From NCBI RefSeq assembly GCF_014279975.1, contig NZ_CP047936.1, forward strand, positions 2,046,001 through 2,110,000: DNA of 64,000 nt. Reading direction: 5' to 3'. The translations under genes and the position numbers were made by a program. The notes under the pieces are model-generated. The model was not told where the DNA came from. It worked only from the letters and a program-made list of their open reading frames with translations, and searched no databases. Shown here in pieces: positions 15,644 through 24,587 of the stretch (its first letter is position 1; each line of letters starts with the position of its first letter). This stretch comes from Synechococcus sp. BIOS-U3-1. GTDB taxonomy: Bacteria > Cyanobacteriota > Cyanobacteriia > PCC-6307 > Cyanobiaceae.

Positions 15644-15868
15644 TTATCTAACAGAAGTCGAAGCTGCTGCTGTTTTGAACACCACCTCTTTCGACTTTTC
15701 AGCTCTCTCGGTGAGGGCATGAACGACCGAGCGATCTTTCAATGCTGGTTTTGGAGAGCTGTAGACGGGCTGAAGTTCACCTCTACCCAGACAGTGCTGA
15801 CAGGTCCGGAAGCGCTGCTCACTAATGCGTTTGATGCCACTGCCGCCGCAACTGGAGCAAATCGCCAT
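15644..15868 (-). CDS. Small zinc-ribbon (DnaJ-type CxxC) protein, 74 aa
   Basis: Two CxxCxGxG-like units occur in the first 30 residues, CSSCGGSG and CQHCLGRG, as in the zinc-binding region of DnaJ. The remaining residues are polar. Start at ATG 15868 (MAICSSC), with a less likely start 12 bases upstream. It may bind zinc and help protein folding or assembly, but it has no J-domain. It lies downstream of gluQ on the same strand. Confidence 0.65.
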   Translation of the reverse strand: MAICSSCGGSGIKRISEQRFRTCQHCLGRGELQPVYSSPKPALKDRSVVHALTERAEKSKEVVFKTAAASTSVR

Positions 15869-15931
15869 GTCCGAGCCCAAAACGCCACTTCAGTGTGGGA
15901 GCAGTCGAAGCCCTTGATCCCGAAGGCTTCC

Positions 15932-16828
15932 TTAAGAATTTGGCTCATCCAAACAACCTTGCAGCGGCAAGGGTCGAACCCGAATCTCCTGCAGCAGCTC
16001 ACACGCCGACAACGAGCAGTGCTGGTCGACCAGACCCAGCGAACCAGCCAGCCATCCCACCACCCTGTGCGACGACCACTGCTGTTCCTGAAGAGGGGCC
16101 AGCCCTAAGGCCTGTTCACGCTTGGAGAGCTTCTGGCCCTCCGGATTGCAGAGCAATGGTGTGTGTCGATAGCTGGGAGGTTGCTCCTCCAGCGATGCGA
16201 TCACCGCCTGCTGAGCAATACACACTGCAGCCAAATCGGAACCCCGCACCACCTCGCTGATCCCCAATGCCAGCTCGTCCACAACTGTTGAAAGGTGATA
16301 AGCAATGAAACCATCAGCCCGGCGCAAGACCAAATCACCGCAGCGGGGCTCATCCACGGCCTTCACTTTCAACCTCCAGGCAGGCAGACGTCCATCCTGT
16401 AAACCCCAGCCCCTTGCCATCTCCCGGCAGGTTCCCGGATAGCGCAGGCCAGCGCCCAGCTGGCGTCGACTGCAGCGGCAGGGATACAGCAGCTGGTCAT
16501 GCCTCAGTGAAGAGAGGCAAGAGTTGTAGAGCTCAAGACGCTGGCTCTGCCTGATCACTGGACCATCCCAGTGCAATCCAAGCCAGCGCAGGTCTGCGAG
16601 AGCGGACTCCATCGCGCCGACCCTGATGCGAGGAGTGTCGAGGTCATCAATGCGCAACAACCATTCACCACCCTGAAGGCGGGCCTGCAGCCAGGAGATC
16701 AGGGCCGTGCGCAGGTTGCCCAGATGGAGGGGACCTGAAGGAGTCGGAGCAAAACGTCCGCGATAACCGAGGAGACGCTGTTGACGACCTTGTTCAAAAA
16801 CAGCTCGGAGACGATCAGGAAGGGTCAC
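15932..16828 (-). CDS. gluQ: Glutamyl-Q tRNA(Asp) synthetase
   Basis: A paralogue of the GluRS catalytic domain that attaches glutamate to queuosine at the wobble base of tRNA-Asp. The ATP-binding HIGH-like motif is PLHLGNLRT in RGRFAPTPSGPLHLGN. The KMSKS-like motif is KLSKREQ. Cys residues in CRCSRRQ and PGTCR match the family's zinc site. It lacks the anticodon-binding domain of true GluRS, as expected. I used the GTG at 16828; an in-frame TTG at 16864 would place the start upstream of the hup terminator hairpin. Confidence 0.9.
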   Translation of the reverse strand: MTLPDRLRAVFEQGRQQRLLGYRGRFAPTPSGPLHLGNLRTALISWLQARLQGGEWLLRIDDLDTPRIRVGAMESALADLRWLGLHWDGPVIRQSQRLELYNSCLSSLRHDQLLYPCRCSRRQLGAGLRYPGTCREMARGWGLQDGRLPAWRLKVKAVDEPRCGDLVLRRADGFIAYHLSTVVDELALGISEVVRGSDLAAVCIAQQAVIASLEEQPPSYRHTPLLCNPEGQKLSKREQALGLAPLQEQQWSSHRVVGWLAGSLGLVDQHCSLSACELLQEIRVRPLPLQGCLDEPNS

Positions 16829-16857
16829 AAAAAAAAGGTGGCCCCAGTGGACCACCC
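16829..16857 (-). terminator. Rho-independent terminator of hup
   Basis: On the minus strand, GGTGGTCC pairs imperfectly with GGGCCACC around a short loop and is followed by eight T residues. It lies 24 bases after the hup stop and runs directly into the probable GTG start of gluQ. Confidence 0.75.
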
Positions 16858-16880
16858 CGATCAAGAGTTCCGAAAGGCAA

Positions 16881-17156
16881 TCAGCCCTGAACGCGATCCT
16901 TAAACATCTTGCCGGCAGTGAAGGCTGGCACGCGCTTAGCGGGGATCTTGATCTTTTCGCCGGTCTTGGGGTTCAGACCCTGACGGGCAGAGCGCTCGCG
17001 AGGCTCAAAAGAACCAAAACCGAGAATGGAGACCTTCTTGCCCTCCACCACGGAATCGATGATGGTTTCGATGGCGGCGTCCACCACCAGAGACACATCG
17101 GTCTTGGTGAGCTCGGTGCGGGCGGCAACCAGGTTGACGAGATCAGCTTTGTTCAT
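16881..17156 (-). CDS. hup: DNA-binding protein HU
   Basis: 91 residues, full length for HU. It binds and bends DNA non-specifically as a dimer in the nucleoid. It begins MNKADLVNLVAARTELTKT. The central GFGSFEPRERSARQG and the GLNPKTGEKIKIPAKRVPAF arm, which inserts in the minor groove, match the family closely. It is monocistronic, with its own terminator at 16829-16857. Confidence 0.97.
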   Translation of the reverse strand: MNKADLVNLVAARTELTKTDVSLVVDAAIETIIDSVVEGKKVSILGFGSFEPRERSARQGLNPKTGEKIKIPAKRVPAFTAGKMFKDRVQG

Positions 17157-17308
17157 TGGGTTGGGGAAAGTGGCGGAAGCGGTTGGATCGACGATGCGGA
17201 GGTCGACATCCGCACGGCTTCCCTGAGCGCGCTAATCGTATGGAGACATTCGCTGAGAGGCAACCGAAAAACACCGTGCCGCAATGCTTTCACCGAATTT
17301 CATGTGAA

Positions 17309-17983
17309 TCAGACCGTGTCAAATGCTGCTTCAGCCTGCTGATGCCAGCTGTTAAAGGGAGCCAGATGGGCACCACGCAGAGCCCCAAGGCCTGCCCCAG
17401 AAGCCAGTCCTGGAGGGGCTTCTGAAGCAAGCCACCGACGGAGTTGATGAAGGCTGCGCTGCTGCCGGGGCCAGTGAAAGGTGCGTCGGTGCTGCAAAGG
17501 TGCCAATTGATCTTTGGCCACCGGCACGAGCAAACGTCCGCAGAACAGCACATTCACAGGCGCTGGCGCATGAACAACCGCATGACCGGGAGTCGGCCCA
17601 GGCGTCCAGAGCAGTCGCAGGCCTGAAAGGGTGACGGTCTGCTCGGAGAATGTTTCGAGCTGCTGTACGCCCGGCAACAGATAGGCCTCTTGTTCCTGAA
17701 CCAGCACGGGCCATTGCAGGCGCTCCTGTAGCCCACGAAGGCGTCCATGCCCCTCACGGCTGGTGAGAAGAATTCGAGCAGATCGGCCTTGGGCCAGTTC
17801 CCGCAGGGATTCCAAGGTGGCTTCGGTAAGCGGGGGACAGTCGATCAGAACAGGCTCAGGATCCACGTCGAGCCACCAAGACGAGCCTCCGCGACAGTCA
17901 CGGTTGGGTGGAAACAGCCAGAGATCAGGCCGGATTTGCACAGGCGGACGGCCTGGCTCCAGCGAGGAGGTCATCACAGACAC
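17309..17983 (-). CDS. MBL-fold protein with degenerate metal site
   Basis: A metallo-beta-lactamase-fold protein of 224 residues. The block normally reading THxHxDHxG appears as TSREGHGRLRG, so most metal ligands are lost. Later landmarks remain: TPGPTPGHAVV (expected TPGHTPG) and LFCGRLL (expected FxGD). It is therefore likely not a metal hydrolase. It lies back-to-back with glgX, 81 bases apart. Role unknown. Confidence 0.75.
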   Translation of the reverse strand: MSVMTSSLEPGRPPVQIRPDLWLFPPNRDCRGGSSWWLDVDPEPVLIDCPPLTEATLESLRELAQGRSARILLTSREGHGRLRGLQERLQWPVLVQEQEAYLLPGVQQLETFSEQTVTLSGLRLLWTPGPTPGHAVVHAPAPVNVLFCGRLLVPVAKDQLAPLQHRRTFHWPRQQRSLHQLRRWLASEAPPGLASGAGLGALRGAHLAPFNSWHQQAEAAFDTV

Positions 17984-18064
17984 GATGAGTCACCGGAGCT
18001 ATCACTACTTTGAAGGCTTCACCTGCCTCCTGGGAGTGGATCTTTGAGCGCGATCCGACGAGGC

Positions 18065-20134
18065 ATGCCTTGGCCTCTGGGCAGCAGCATCACCGCCCAT
18101 GGTGTGAATTTCTCGGTGGCAGCACCAGGTGCCAACCGGGTTGAACTGCTGATTTTTCCCACAGCTGAGGCCAGCAGCCCCGAACAGCTGATTGATCTGA
18201 GCGACAGCCACCACCGATCCGGTGACTATTGGCATGTGGAGGTGGAAGGCCTAACGGCAGGTTGCTGCTACGGCTACCGGGTCTTCGGGCCGCTCGCACC
18301 GGGAGGCCATGGCTTTCGGCCAGCAAAGGTACTTTTGGACCCCTGTGCTCGCGCCATCACTGGATGGTCGATTTACCAACGCGAAGCCGCCACCGGTGCT
18401 TCACCGAATACTCATTGCTGCCTGAAGGGACTGGTCTGCGAGAGGGACCGCTTCGATTTCGATGCACACCCCAGACCTCGACACAGCTGGCAGCAGACCG
18501 TGATCTACGAGCTGCATGTTGGCGGCTTCACGCAACGCGGAGACAGCGGCGTAGCCCCCGATCGACAAGGCAGCCTGTTGGGAGTGATCGACAAGATTCC
18601 CTATCTCAAGCAGTTGGGCGTCACCACCATCGAACTGCTACCCGTGCAGGCCTTCGATCCGCAGGATGCACCCCCTGGGCGAGACAACGTCTGGGGCTAC
18701 AGCCCACTGAGCTGGTTCGCTCCCCATCAGGGCTATGTGGGCGGCGACGACCCCATGAGGGCCAGAGATCAGATGCGCGATCTGGTAGCGGCTTGTCACG
18801 ACGCCGACCTAGAGGTGTTGCTTGATGTTGTTTACAACCACACAACAGAAGGCAATGTTGATGGCCCCACTCTGAGCTGGCGTGGCTTCGCAGACCGCAC
18901 CTACTACCACCAAACCGAGAAGGGCGAATACCAAGACGTCAGTGGCTGTGGCAACACCATTGCGGCCCACCAGCCGCTCAGCCGAGAACTGATTCTGGAG
19001 TCGTTGCGCTGCTGGGCACTGGAACTGGGAGTGGATGGGTTTCGCTTCGATCTCGGCATTGCCCTGAGTCGCGGCGAAGGGCTGAAGCCATTGGATCAGC
19101 CAGCACTGTTCGAGGCCATGGAGGCCGACCCACTTCTGAGTGACCTCAAGCTCGTGAGCGAACCTTGGGACTGCGGTGGTCTCTATCGACTGAATGACTT
19201 CCCGGCCGAGCGCATCGGGACCTGGAACGGCAGGTTTCGTGATGCCGTACGCAGCTTCTGGAAAGGCGACGACGACAGCACTTGGTCCATGGCACAACGG
19301 CTGCGCAGCAGCCCTGATCTCTACGACGGCAAACCGGCGGGCCTGGGCCGCTCCGTGAATCTGCTGACAGCCCATGACGGTTTCACGCTGATGGATCTGG
19401 TGAGCTTCAACCGCAAACACAACCTGGCCAACGGTGAGGACAACCGCGACGGCGAGAATCACAACAACAGCTGGAACCATGGAGTTGAAGGTCCCAGCAG
19501 TGACCATGCCATCACCGCCCTGCGCAAACGGCAGCAACGCAACATGCTGAGCACCCTGCTGCTGGCGCGCGGCGTCCCCATGCTGTTGATGGGCGACGAG
19601 GTTGGTCGTAGCCAGGGCGGCAATAACAACACCTGGTGCCAGGACACCCCGCTCAGCTGGATGATCTGGTCCGAGGAGCACTGCGACACAGAACTGCGCA
19701 TCTTCGTGCAGCGACTGCTGAGCCTGCGATTAGAGCTGGCCGAGCTGTTGAACCCATTGGTTGGCCATTGCGAACAGCAGCAGCAGCAGCAGAACCGCCG
19801 CCGCAGCGACCCCGAGGGCTTGTGGCGCCAGTGGCACGGCGTGGAACTGGGCAAACCCGACTGGGCCAGCTGGTCGCATTGCTTGGCGATGAGCGTGCAT
19901 CGCGGCAAACGCGGAGCAGTGCTCTGGGCCGGCTTCAACGCTTACTTCAAGGCCATGCACTTTGATCTGCCCAAGCCTGCATCTCCCTGGTATCGCCTAA
20001 TCGATACGGCTCTTCCTGCAGGTGAGGACCTTCCGCAAATCCCAGAACCCTGGGGTCCTGAAGGCGTACCCCTCGAAGCCAGAAGCCTGGTGGTGATGGT
20101 GGCTCGCGAATACTCCGGAAGCCTGAAACTCTGA
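18065..20134 (+). CDS. glgX: Glycogen debranching enzyme (isoamylase type)
   Basis: A GH13 enzyme that hydrolyses alpha-1,6 branches during glycogen breakdown. The N-terminal CBM48 begins PLGSSITAHGVNFSVAAPGA. The catalytic barrel shows DVVYNHT, the nucleophile region GFRFDLG, the acid/base region LVSEPWDCGG and the late LTAHDGF, with NGEDNRDG following. The ATG at 18065 has GAGG five bases upstream; a TTG at 18044 would add seven residues. Six consecutive CAG codons (19775-19792) encode a Gln run. 689 residues, within the GlgX range. Confidence 0.95.
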   Translation: MPWPLGSSITAHGVNFSVAAPGANRVELLIFPTAEASSPEQLIDLSDSHHRSGDYWHVEVEGLTAGCCYGYRVFGPLAPGGHGFRPAKVLLDPCARAITGWSIYQREAATGASPNTHCCLKGLVCERDRFDFDAHPRPRHSWQQTVIYELHVGGFTQRGDSGVAPDRQGSLLGVIDKIPYLKQLGVTTIELLPVQAFDPQDAPPGRDNVWGYSPLSWFAPHQGYVGGDDPMRARDQMRDLVAACHDADLEVLLDVVYNHTTEGNVDGPTLSWRGFADRTYYHQTEKGEYQDVSGCGNTIAAHQPLSRELILESLRCWALELGVDGFRFDLGIALSRGEGLKPLDQPALFEAMEADPLLSDLKLVSEPWDCGGLYRLNDFPAERIGTWNGRFRDAVRSFWKGDDDSTWSMAQRLRSSPDLYDGKPAGLGRSVNLLTAHDGFTLMDLVSFNRKHNLANGEDNRDGENHNNSWNHGVEGPSSDHAITALRKRQQRNMLSTLLLARGVPMLLMGDEVGRSQGGNNNTWCQDTPLSWMIWSEEHCDTELRIFVQRLLSLRLELAELLNPLVGHCEQQQQQQNRRRSDPEGLWRQWHGVELGKPDWASWSHCLAMSVHRGKRGAVLWAGFNAYFKAMHFDLPKPASPWYRLIDTALPAGEDLPQIPEPWGPEGVPLEARSLVVMVAREYSGSLKL

Positions 20135-20148
20135 ACGTTGCAGAAGCA

Positions 20149-20219
<71 letters not shown>

Positions 20220-20246
20220 ATTGATACAAACGAACTAACTTCCGCA

Positions 20247-21671
20247 GTGCGGAACCTGTGCGGTCATATCCCCAAGCATTATGACGGTCAGCGAGCCCCT
20301 TCATTCGGATTGACCACTTCTGCTGCTCGCCCTGAGGGCTCCCGCCGCCGTCTGATGCTCTCGTATGGACTCGGAGACGCAGGCACTGGACTCGCTGCGA
20401 CAACACTCGGTTTTTACCTGTTTCCTTTTTTCACTTGTGCAGCAGGTCTTCCGGCTTTCATTGCTGGCTCACTGCTGACGGTCATCAAAATCTGGGATGG
20501 CGTCAATGATCCGCTCATCGGCTGGTTGAGCGATCACACCAACAGTCGTTGGGGACCAAGACTGCCCTGGATGTTTGGAGCAGCACTGCCGTTAGGCATC
20601 AGCTTGGCTGCCATGTGGTGGGTTCCAGAGGGAGACATGAGCCAACGCACGCTCTATTACGTGCTGATGGCAATCCTGCTGATGACCGCGTACACGAGCG
20701 TGAATCTGCCCTTTGCCGCGCTGTCCACAGAACTCAGCCCAGACACTGCAATCCGAACCCGTCTCAATGCAGCTCGCTTCACCGGTTCAATCATTGCCGG
20801 AACGATGGGGTTGCTCGTTGCCTTTTTCGTTTTGCGCGAAGGCGGAGGTGGCTACGTCTTGATGGGACAAATCACCGGCACGATCGCGGCAGCGGCAACC
20901 CTGCTCTGTTGCTGGGGTTTGGCCCCCTATGCCAAAAAGGCCCAACGTCCAAGTGGCAACGAAGAGCCTCTACAGAAACAACTTCATCGCATCCGCTCTA
21001 ATTCGCGCTTTCTGATGGTGCTGGGGCTGTACCTACTGCTTTGGTTTGGCCTGCAGCTGATGCAGGTTGTTGCGCTGATCTGGTTGGTCCAAGTCATTCA
21101 TGTTCCGGCGAGTATCGCCACGTTGCTTCTTCTCGCTTTCAACATTGCAGCCTTGATTGGTTTACAGCTCTGGAGCGTGCTGTCCAACCGTCATGGTCGA
21201 ATCAAAGCTCTCGGCTGGGGGGCGAGCATCTGGATCACAGCTTGCCTGCTCTCGATGGCGTTATCTCCAATCGCTGAAAACAGTGGCCGAAACGCTCTGA
21301 TTCCGGTTGTCACCTTGATCTTGCTGGTAGGGCTTGGCGCCTCAACGGCTTACTTGATTCCTTGGTCGTTACTTCCTGATGCCATCGATGCGGATCCCAC
21401 ACACCCAGCTGGTCTTTACACCGCATGGATGGTGTTCGGTCAAAAACTGATCATCGGGCTGAGCATGAGCGTCTTTGGCACGTTGCTCTCTCTGACGGGG
21501 TACATCTCTACCAAGACTTGCGACGGAGCCTTAAATTTTGTTGAACAGCCTCAATCAGCCCTAATTGCCATCCGCCTGTGCATGGGCCTAATTCCAGCCC
21601 TATTAGTGGTTCTGGGACTTGTGGTGATGCGACGCTGGCCTGACCGCGGAGCCCATCTGCAACGCGCATGA
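20247..21671 (+). CDS. GPH-family sugar/cation symporter (MFS)
   Basis: A 12-helix transporter of the glycoside-pentoside-hexuronide:cation symporter family. The first helix begins LMLSYGLGDAGTGLAATT. The loop motif KIWDGVNDPLIGWLSDHTNSRWG is typical of MelB-like proteins (D.. NDP..G...D.T...WG). The frame opens at GTG 20247, but the first 30 or so residues are not typical and a TTG at 20310 is also plausible. Substrate unknown. It overlaps the next gene by four bases. Confidence 0.85.
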   Translation: MRNLCGHIPKHYDGQRAPSFGLTTSAARPEGSRRRLMLSYGLGDAGTGLAATTLGFYLFPFFTCAAGLPAFIAGSLLTVIKIWDGVNDPLIGWLSDHTNSRWGPRLPWMFGAALPLGISLAAMWWVPEGDMSQRTLYYVLMAILLMTAYTSVNLPFAALSTELSPDTAIRTRLNAARFTGSIIAGTMGLLVAFFVLREGGGGYVLMGQITGTIAAAATLLCCWGLAPYAKKAQRPSGNEEPLQKQLHRIRSNSRFLMVLGLYLLLWFGLQLMQVVALIWLVQVIHVPASIATLLLLAFNIAALIGLQLWSVLSNRHGRIKALGWGASIWITACLLSMALSPIAENSGRNALIPVVTLILLVGLGASTAYLIPWSLLPDAIDADPTHPAGLYTAWMVFGQKLIIGLSMSVFGTLLSLTGYISTKTCDGALNFVEQPQSALIAIRLCMGLIPALLVVLGLVVMRRWPDRGAHLQRA

Positions 21672-22444
21672 CTGCATTCCGATTCCTAACCCAATTGAAA
21701 TCGCCCCGCTGGCTGAACAGGCTGGGCAGCAGCCTGATCATCGGCGGACAGGCGGTGACCGCCACTGCCAAAGGAAGGATTAATACCGTTGACCTGCTGG
21801 ATCAGCTCCAGGAAGCAGGACCTGGAAGCTTCCTAATCGTGATCATCACCGCACTGGCTGCGGGCACGGTGTTCAACATCCAGGTCGCCAAGGAACTCAG
21901 CAACATGGGCGCCAACGCCACGGTTGGTGGTGTTCTGGCGATTGGATTAGCTCGTGAGATCGCGCCCCTGCTCACTGCAACCCTGCTGACAGGCAAGGTG
22001 GCCACCGCCTATGCGGCACAGCTGGGGACCATGAAAGTGACTGAACAGGTCGATGCCATCACGATGTTGCGCACCGATCCAGTGGAGTATCTCGTCGTTC
22101 CCCGCCTGATCGCCATGGTGGTAATGGCCCCGGTGCAGTGCCTGCTGTTCTTCGCAGTGTCTCTCCTGGGAGGCCAGATCAGCAGTACGGAGATCTACCA
22201 GATCCCTCCCGAAGTGTTCTGGACCTCAGTCCGCACCTGGCTCGTACCCGATGACCTTCCTTTCATGTTGGTGAAAGCTCTGGTCTTCGGAGTACAAATC
22301 TCAGTACTGGCCTGTGGCTGGGGCATGACCACCCAGGGAGGACCCAAAGAGGTTGGCACCAGCACAACCGGTGCGGTGGTGATGATCCTGGTGACCGTAG
22401 CCCTGATGGACGTACTCCTCACTCAGATCCTCTTCGGAGGCTGA
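21668..22444 (+). CDS. MlaE-type lipid ABC transporter permease
   Basis: An integral membrane protein of the MlaE/TGD1 (ycf63) family, which moves phospholipid-like substrates between membranes together with an ATPase and an MCE protein. It has five or six hydrophobic helices. Family-typical stretches include GLAREIAPLLTATLLTGKVATAYAAQLGTM, followed by EQVDAITMLRTDPVEYLVVPR and the late GGPKEVGTSTTGAVV. No ATPase or MCE gene lies next to it. It starts inside the end of the transporter gene (ATGA overlap) and is followed 17 bases later by the DUF3119 gene. Confidence 0.92.
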   Translation: MTAFRFLTQLKSPRWLNRLGSSLIIGGQAVTATAKGRINTVDLLDQLQEAGPGSFLIVIITALAAGTVFNIQVAKELSNMGANATVGGVLAIGLAREIAPLLTATLLTGKVATAYAAQLGTMKVTEQVDAITMLRTDPVEYLVVPRLIAMVVMAPVQCLLFFAVSLLGGQISSTEIYQIPPEVFWTSVRTWLVPDDLPFMLVKALVFGVQISVLACGWGMTTQGGPKEVGTSTTGAVVMILVTVALMDVLLTQILFGG

Positions 22445-22461
22445 AGCAACCTCCTTACACC

Positions 22462-22869
22462 ATGACCACAACACCCTCTGAGCCTGATCAAAACACTGTG
22501 AGCATCAGCCCCAGCCCACGTCTGGCGCTGCTGATCATGGTCTTCAGCCTCTGTCTACTACCACTGCCATTCAACCCATGGCCAACCGTGGTGATTGGCC
22601 TTTTTGGTGTTTTCCTGTTGGTGCAGACCTACAGCCTGCGGCTGGAATTCACTGGCGACACTCTGGTGGTGTGGCGAGGCCAGCAGGAGCTGCGCCGATT
22701 CCCATACACCGAATGGCAGAGCTGGCGACTGTTTGCCCCCTGGCTGCCAGGCCTGTTTTATTTCCGCGAAATCAAGAGCATCCATTTCCTGCCGATTCTC
22801 TTCAACTCTGCTGAGCTGCGGCAGCAGTTGGAACAACGGGTGGGTTCACTGGAAACCCCGAAGCCGTAA
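22462..22869 (+). CDS. DUF3119 family membrane protein
   Basis: 135 residues. Two adjacent hydrophobic segments (about 22-55, LALLIMVFSLCLLPLPFNPW then VVIGLFGVFLLVQTY) form a hairpin anchor. The remainder is a PH-like cytosolic part (LRLEFTGDTLVVWRGQQELR, then FPYTEWQSW) ending in a helix. DUF3119 is found in cyanobacteria and plastids and its role is unknown. Its place after the MlaE permease suggests, but does not show, a link to membrane lipids. Confidence 0.85.
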   Translation: MTTTPSEPDQNTVSISPSPRLALLIMVFSLCLLPLPFNPWPTVVIGLFGVFLLVQTYSLRLEFTGDTLVVWRGQQELRRFPYTEWQSWRLFAPWLPGLFYFREIKSIHFLPILFNSAELRQQLEQRVGSLETPKP

Positions 22870-22958
22870 GCGAGACCAACACTCGAACGCAACGAGAACG
22901 TTGTGTTTGGGCCATGAGCCCTTCAATCCGCTGAAAATGAGCTGAGGAGAAGCCGACT

Positions 22959-23945
22959 ATGTCTGACGACAACGATCTACCACTCGAGGACGCGCCGCAG
23001 GCCACAGCGGAGGCCAGCAATGCATCCAACGAGGCATCCATCACCGCGAGCGATGAGGTGGAGTCTGCCTCTGAATCGCTAATCCAGCTGGCACTGGTGG
23101 ATCTGCAGTCGCGTCGCGACAGCCTGCAACTGGAGATTGAAACCCTCCAGCAGCGCAAGCAGCAACTCGAAAAGGAGATGGCCGCCAGCTTTACTGGCCA
23201 ATCCGATGCAATCGCCAGACGTGTGAAAGGGTTTCAGGAGTATCTGGGTGGAGCCCTTCAAGGGCTGGCGCAGTCGGTTGAGACCCTTGAGTTGGTGGCG
23301 CAGCCAGTGGTGGTGAAGCCTTCACCACTGGATGCCCAGGCCGCCGAAGCCGCCGCTGAACAGGCCATTGCGAGCACCAACGGAGCTCCAGCTCTGGCCG
23401 ACACCTTTCGTCCCGACGAGGAACTGATCCGAACCAACCTCAGGCGTTTTCTGGAACAGCCTGACTTCTATGCCGAACCCTGGAAACTACGTCGCAGCCT
23501 GGACGAAAGCGATATCGCTCTACTCGAGGACTGGTTTTTCAATCAGGGAGGCAGGGGAGCCCAGGCCAGCCGCGGCAGTCGACCTCGCAACGTGCTGCTT
23601 GGGGCTGCCCTGATCGCCATCATCGGCGAGCTTTACGGAGATCAGTTCCAGACGCTGGTCCTAGCGGGACAACCCGAACGTCTCGGTGACTGGCGACGAG
23701 GCCTGCAGGATGCGCTCGGTCTAGGGCGGGAAGATTTCGGCCCCAGCAGCGGCATCGTGCTGTTTGAACGTGGAGATGCCCTCGTGGAGCGCGCCGACCG
23801 ACTGGAGGAACGCGGTGAAGTCCCCCTGATCCTGATCGATGCCGCAGAACGGGTGGTGGATATTCCCGTGCTTCAGTTCCCGCTCTGGCTGGCTTTTGCA
23901 GCTGGGCCCGGCGAAACCTACGACTACGAAGAAGACCTGCTCTGA
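22959..23945 (+). CDS. DUF3086 domain protein
   Basis: 328 residues, cyanobacteria-specific family of unknown function. An acidic disordered N-terminus is followed by a coiled coil (LVDLQSRRDSLQLEIETLQQ, then RKQQLEKEM, about 45-75). The conserved domain from about residue 150 contains PDEELIRTNLRRFLEQPDFY and EPWKLRRSL, and later YGDQFQTLVLAGQPERLGDW. It is preceded by GAGGAGAAG. It overlaps plsY by one base. Confidence 0.9.
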   Translation: MSDDNDLPLEDAPQATAEASNASNEASITASDEVESASESLIQLALVDLQSRRDSLQLEIETLQQRKQQLEKEMAASFTGQSDAIARRVKGFQEYLGGALQGLAQSVETLELVAQPVVVKPSPLDAQAAEAAAEQAIASTNGAPALADTFRPDEELIRTNLRRFLEQPDFYAEPWKLRRSLDESDIALLEDWFFNQGGRGAQASRGSRPRNVLLGAALIAIIGELYGDQFQTLVLAGQPERLGDWRRGLQDALGLGREDFGPSSGIVLFERGDALVERADRLEERGEVPLILIDAAERVVDIPVLQFPLWLAFAAGPGETYDYEEDLL

Positions 23946-24544
23946 TGCCCCTGTTCACGCTGCTACTGGGCTACTTGCTCGGCTCCCTACCCAGCGGCTT
24001 CCTAGCTGGCAAATGGTGCAAGGGGATCGACCTGCGCACAATCGGATCCGGCTCCACCGGCGCCACCAATGTGCTGCGCAACGTGGGCAAAGGCCCTGCA
24101 CTGGTGGTCTTTCTGGTGGATGTAGCCAAAGGAGCAGCCGCCGTTTTGATTGCTAGCGCCCTAACCCAGAACAATCCTCTCAACGACTGGATCCAGGTAC
24201 TAGCGGGTCTTACGGCCCTGGCTGGCCATATCTGGCCAGTGTGGCTGGGCTTCAAAGGCGGCAAGGCCGTGGCCACCGGGCTTGGTCTGTTCCTGGGTCT
24301 GGCCTGGCCCGTGGGTCTGGCCTGCTTCGGGATGTTCATGGCCGTGTTTAGCCTCAGCCGGATCGTGTCTCTCGCCAGCGTGGTGGCAGCACTCAGCCTG
24401 CCGCTCCTGATGGCCGCCGGCTCCGGCAGCAACGCCAATTTGGTGGTGTCGCTGGTGGCGATGCTGCTGGTGCTCTGGCGCCACCGCAGCAACATTCAGA
24501 GGCTGATCAACGGCACCGAACCCAAGGTGGGGCAAAAGCCTTGA
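23945..24544 (+). CDS. plsY: Glycerol-3-phosphate acyltransferase PlsY
   Basis: A membrane enzyme that transfers the acyl group from acyl-phosphate to the sn-1 position of glycerol-3-phosphate, the first step of phospholipid synthesis. It has five hydrophobic segments. The three conserved loops are visible: LLGSLPSGFLAGKW, IRT-like LRTIGSGSTGATNVLRNVG, and HIWPVWLGFKGGKAVATGLG. At 199 residues it is full length. It starts one base into the stop of the DUF3086 gene. Confidence 0.97.
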   Translation: MPLFTLLLGYLLGSLPSGFLAGKWCKGIDLRTIGSGSTGATNVLRNVGKGPALVVFLVDVAKGAAAVLIASALTQNNPLNDWIQVLAGLTALAGHIWPVWLGFKGGKAVATGLGLFLGLAWPVGLACFGMFMAVFSLSRIVSLASVVAALSLPLLMAAGSGSNANLVVSLVAMLLVLWRHRSNIQRLINGTEPKVGQKP

Positions 24545-24587
24545 GTGGAGCGGGCCTACCTGACATGGTCACAGCAGGAAGCTCTGA

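Noticed and set aside
15719-16260. Plus-strand frames opposite gluQ
   Set aside because: Antisense shadows of gluQ with Pro/Ala/Arg-rich composition typical of GC-rich non-coding frames.
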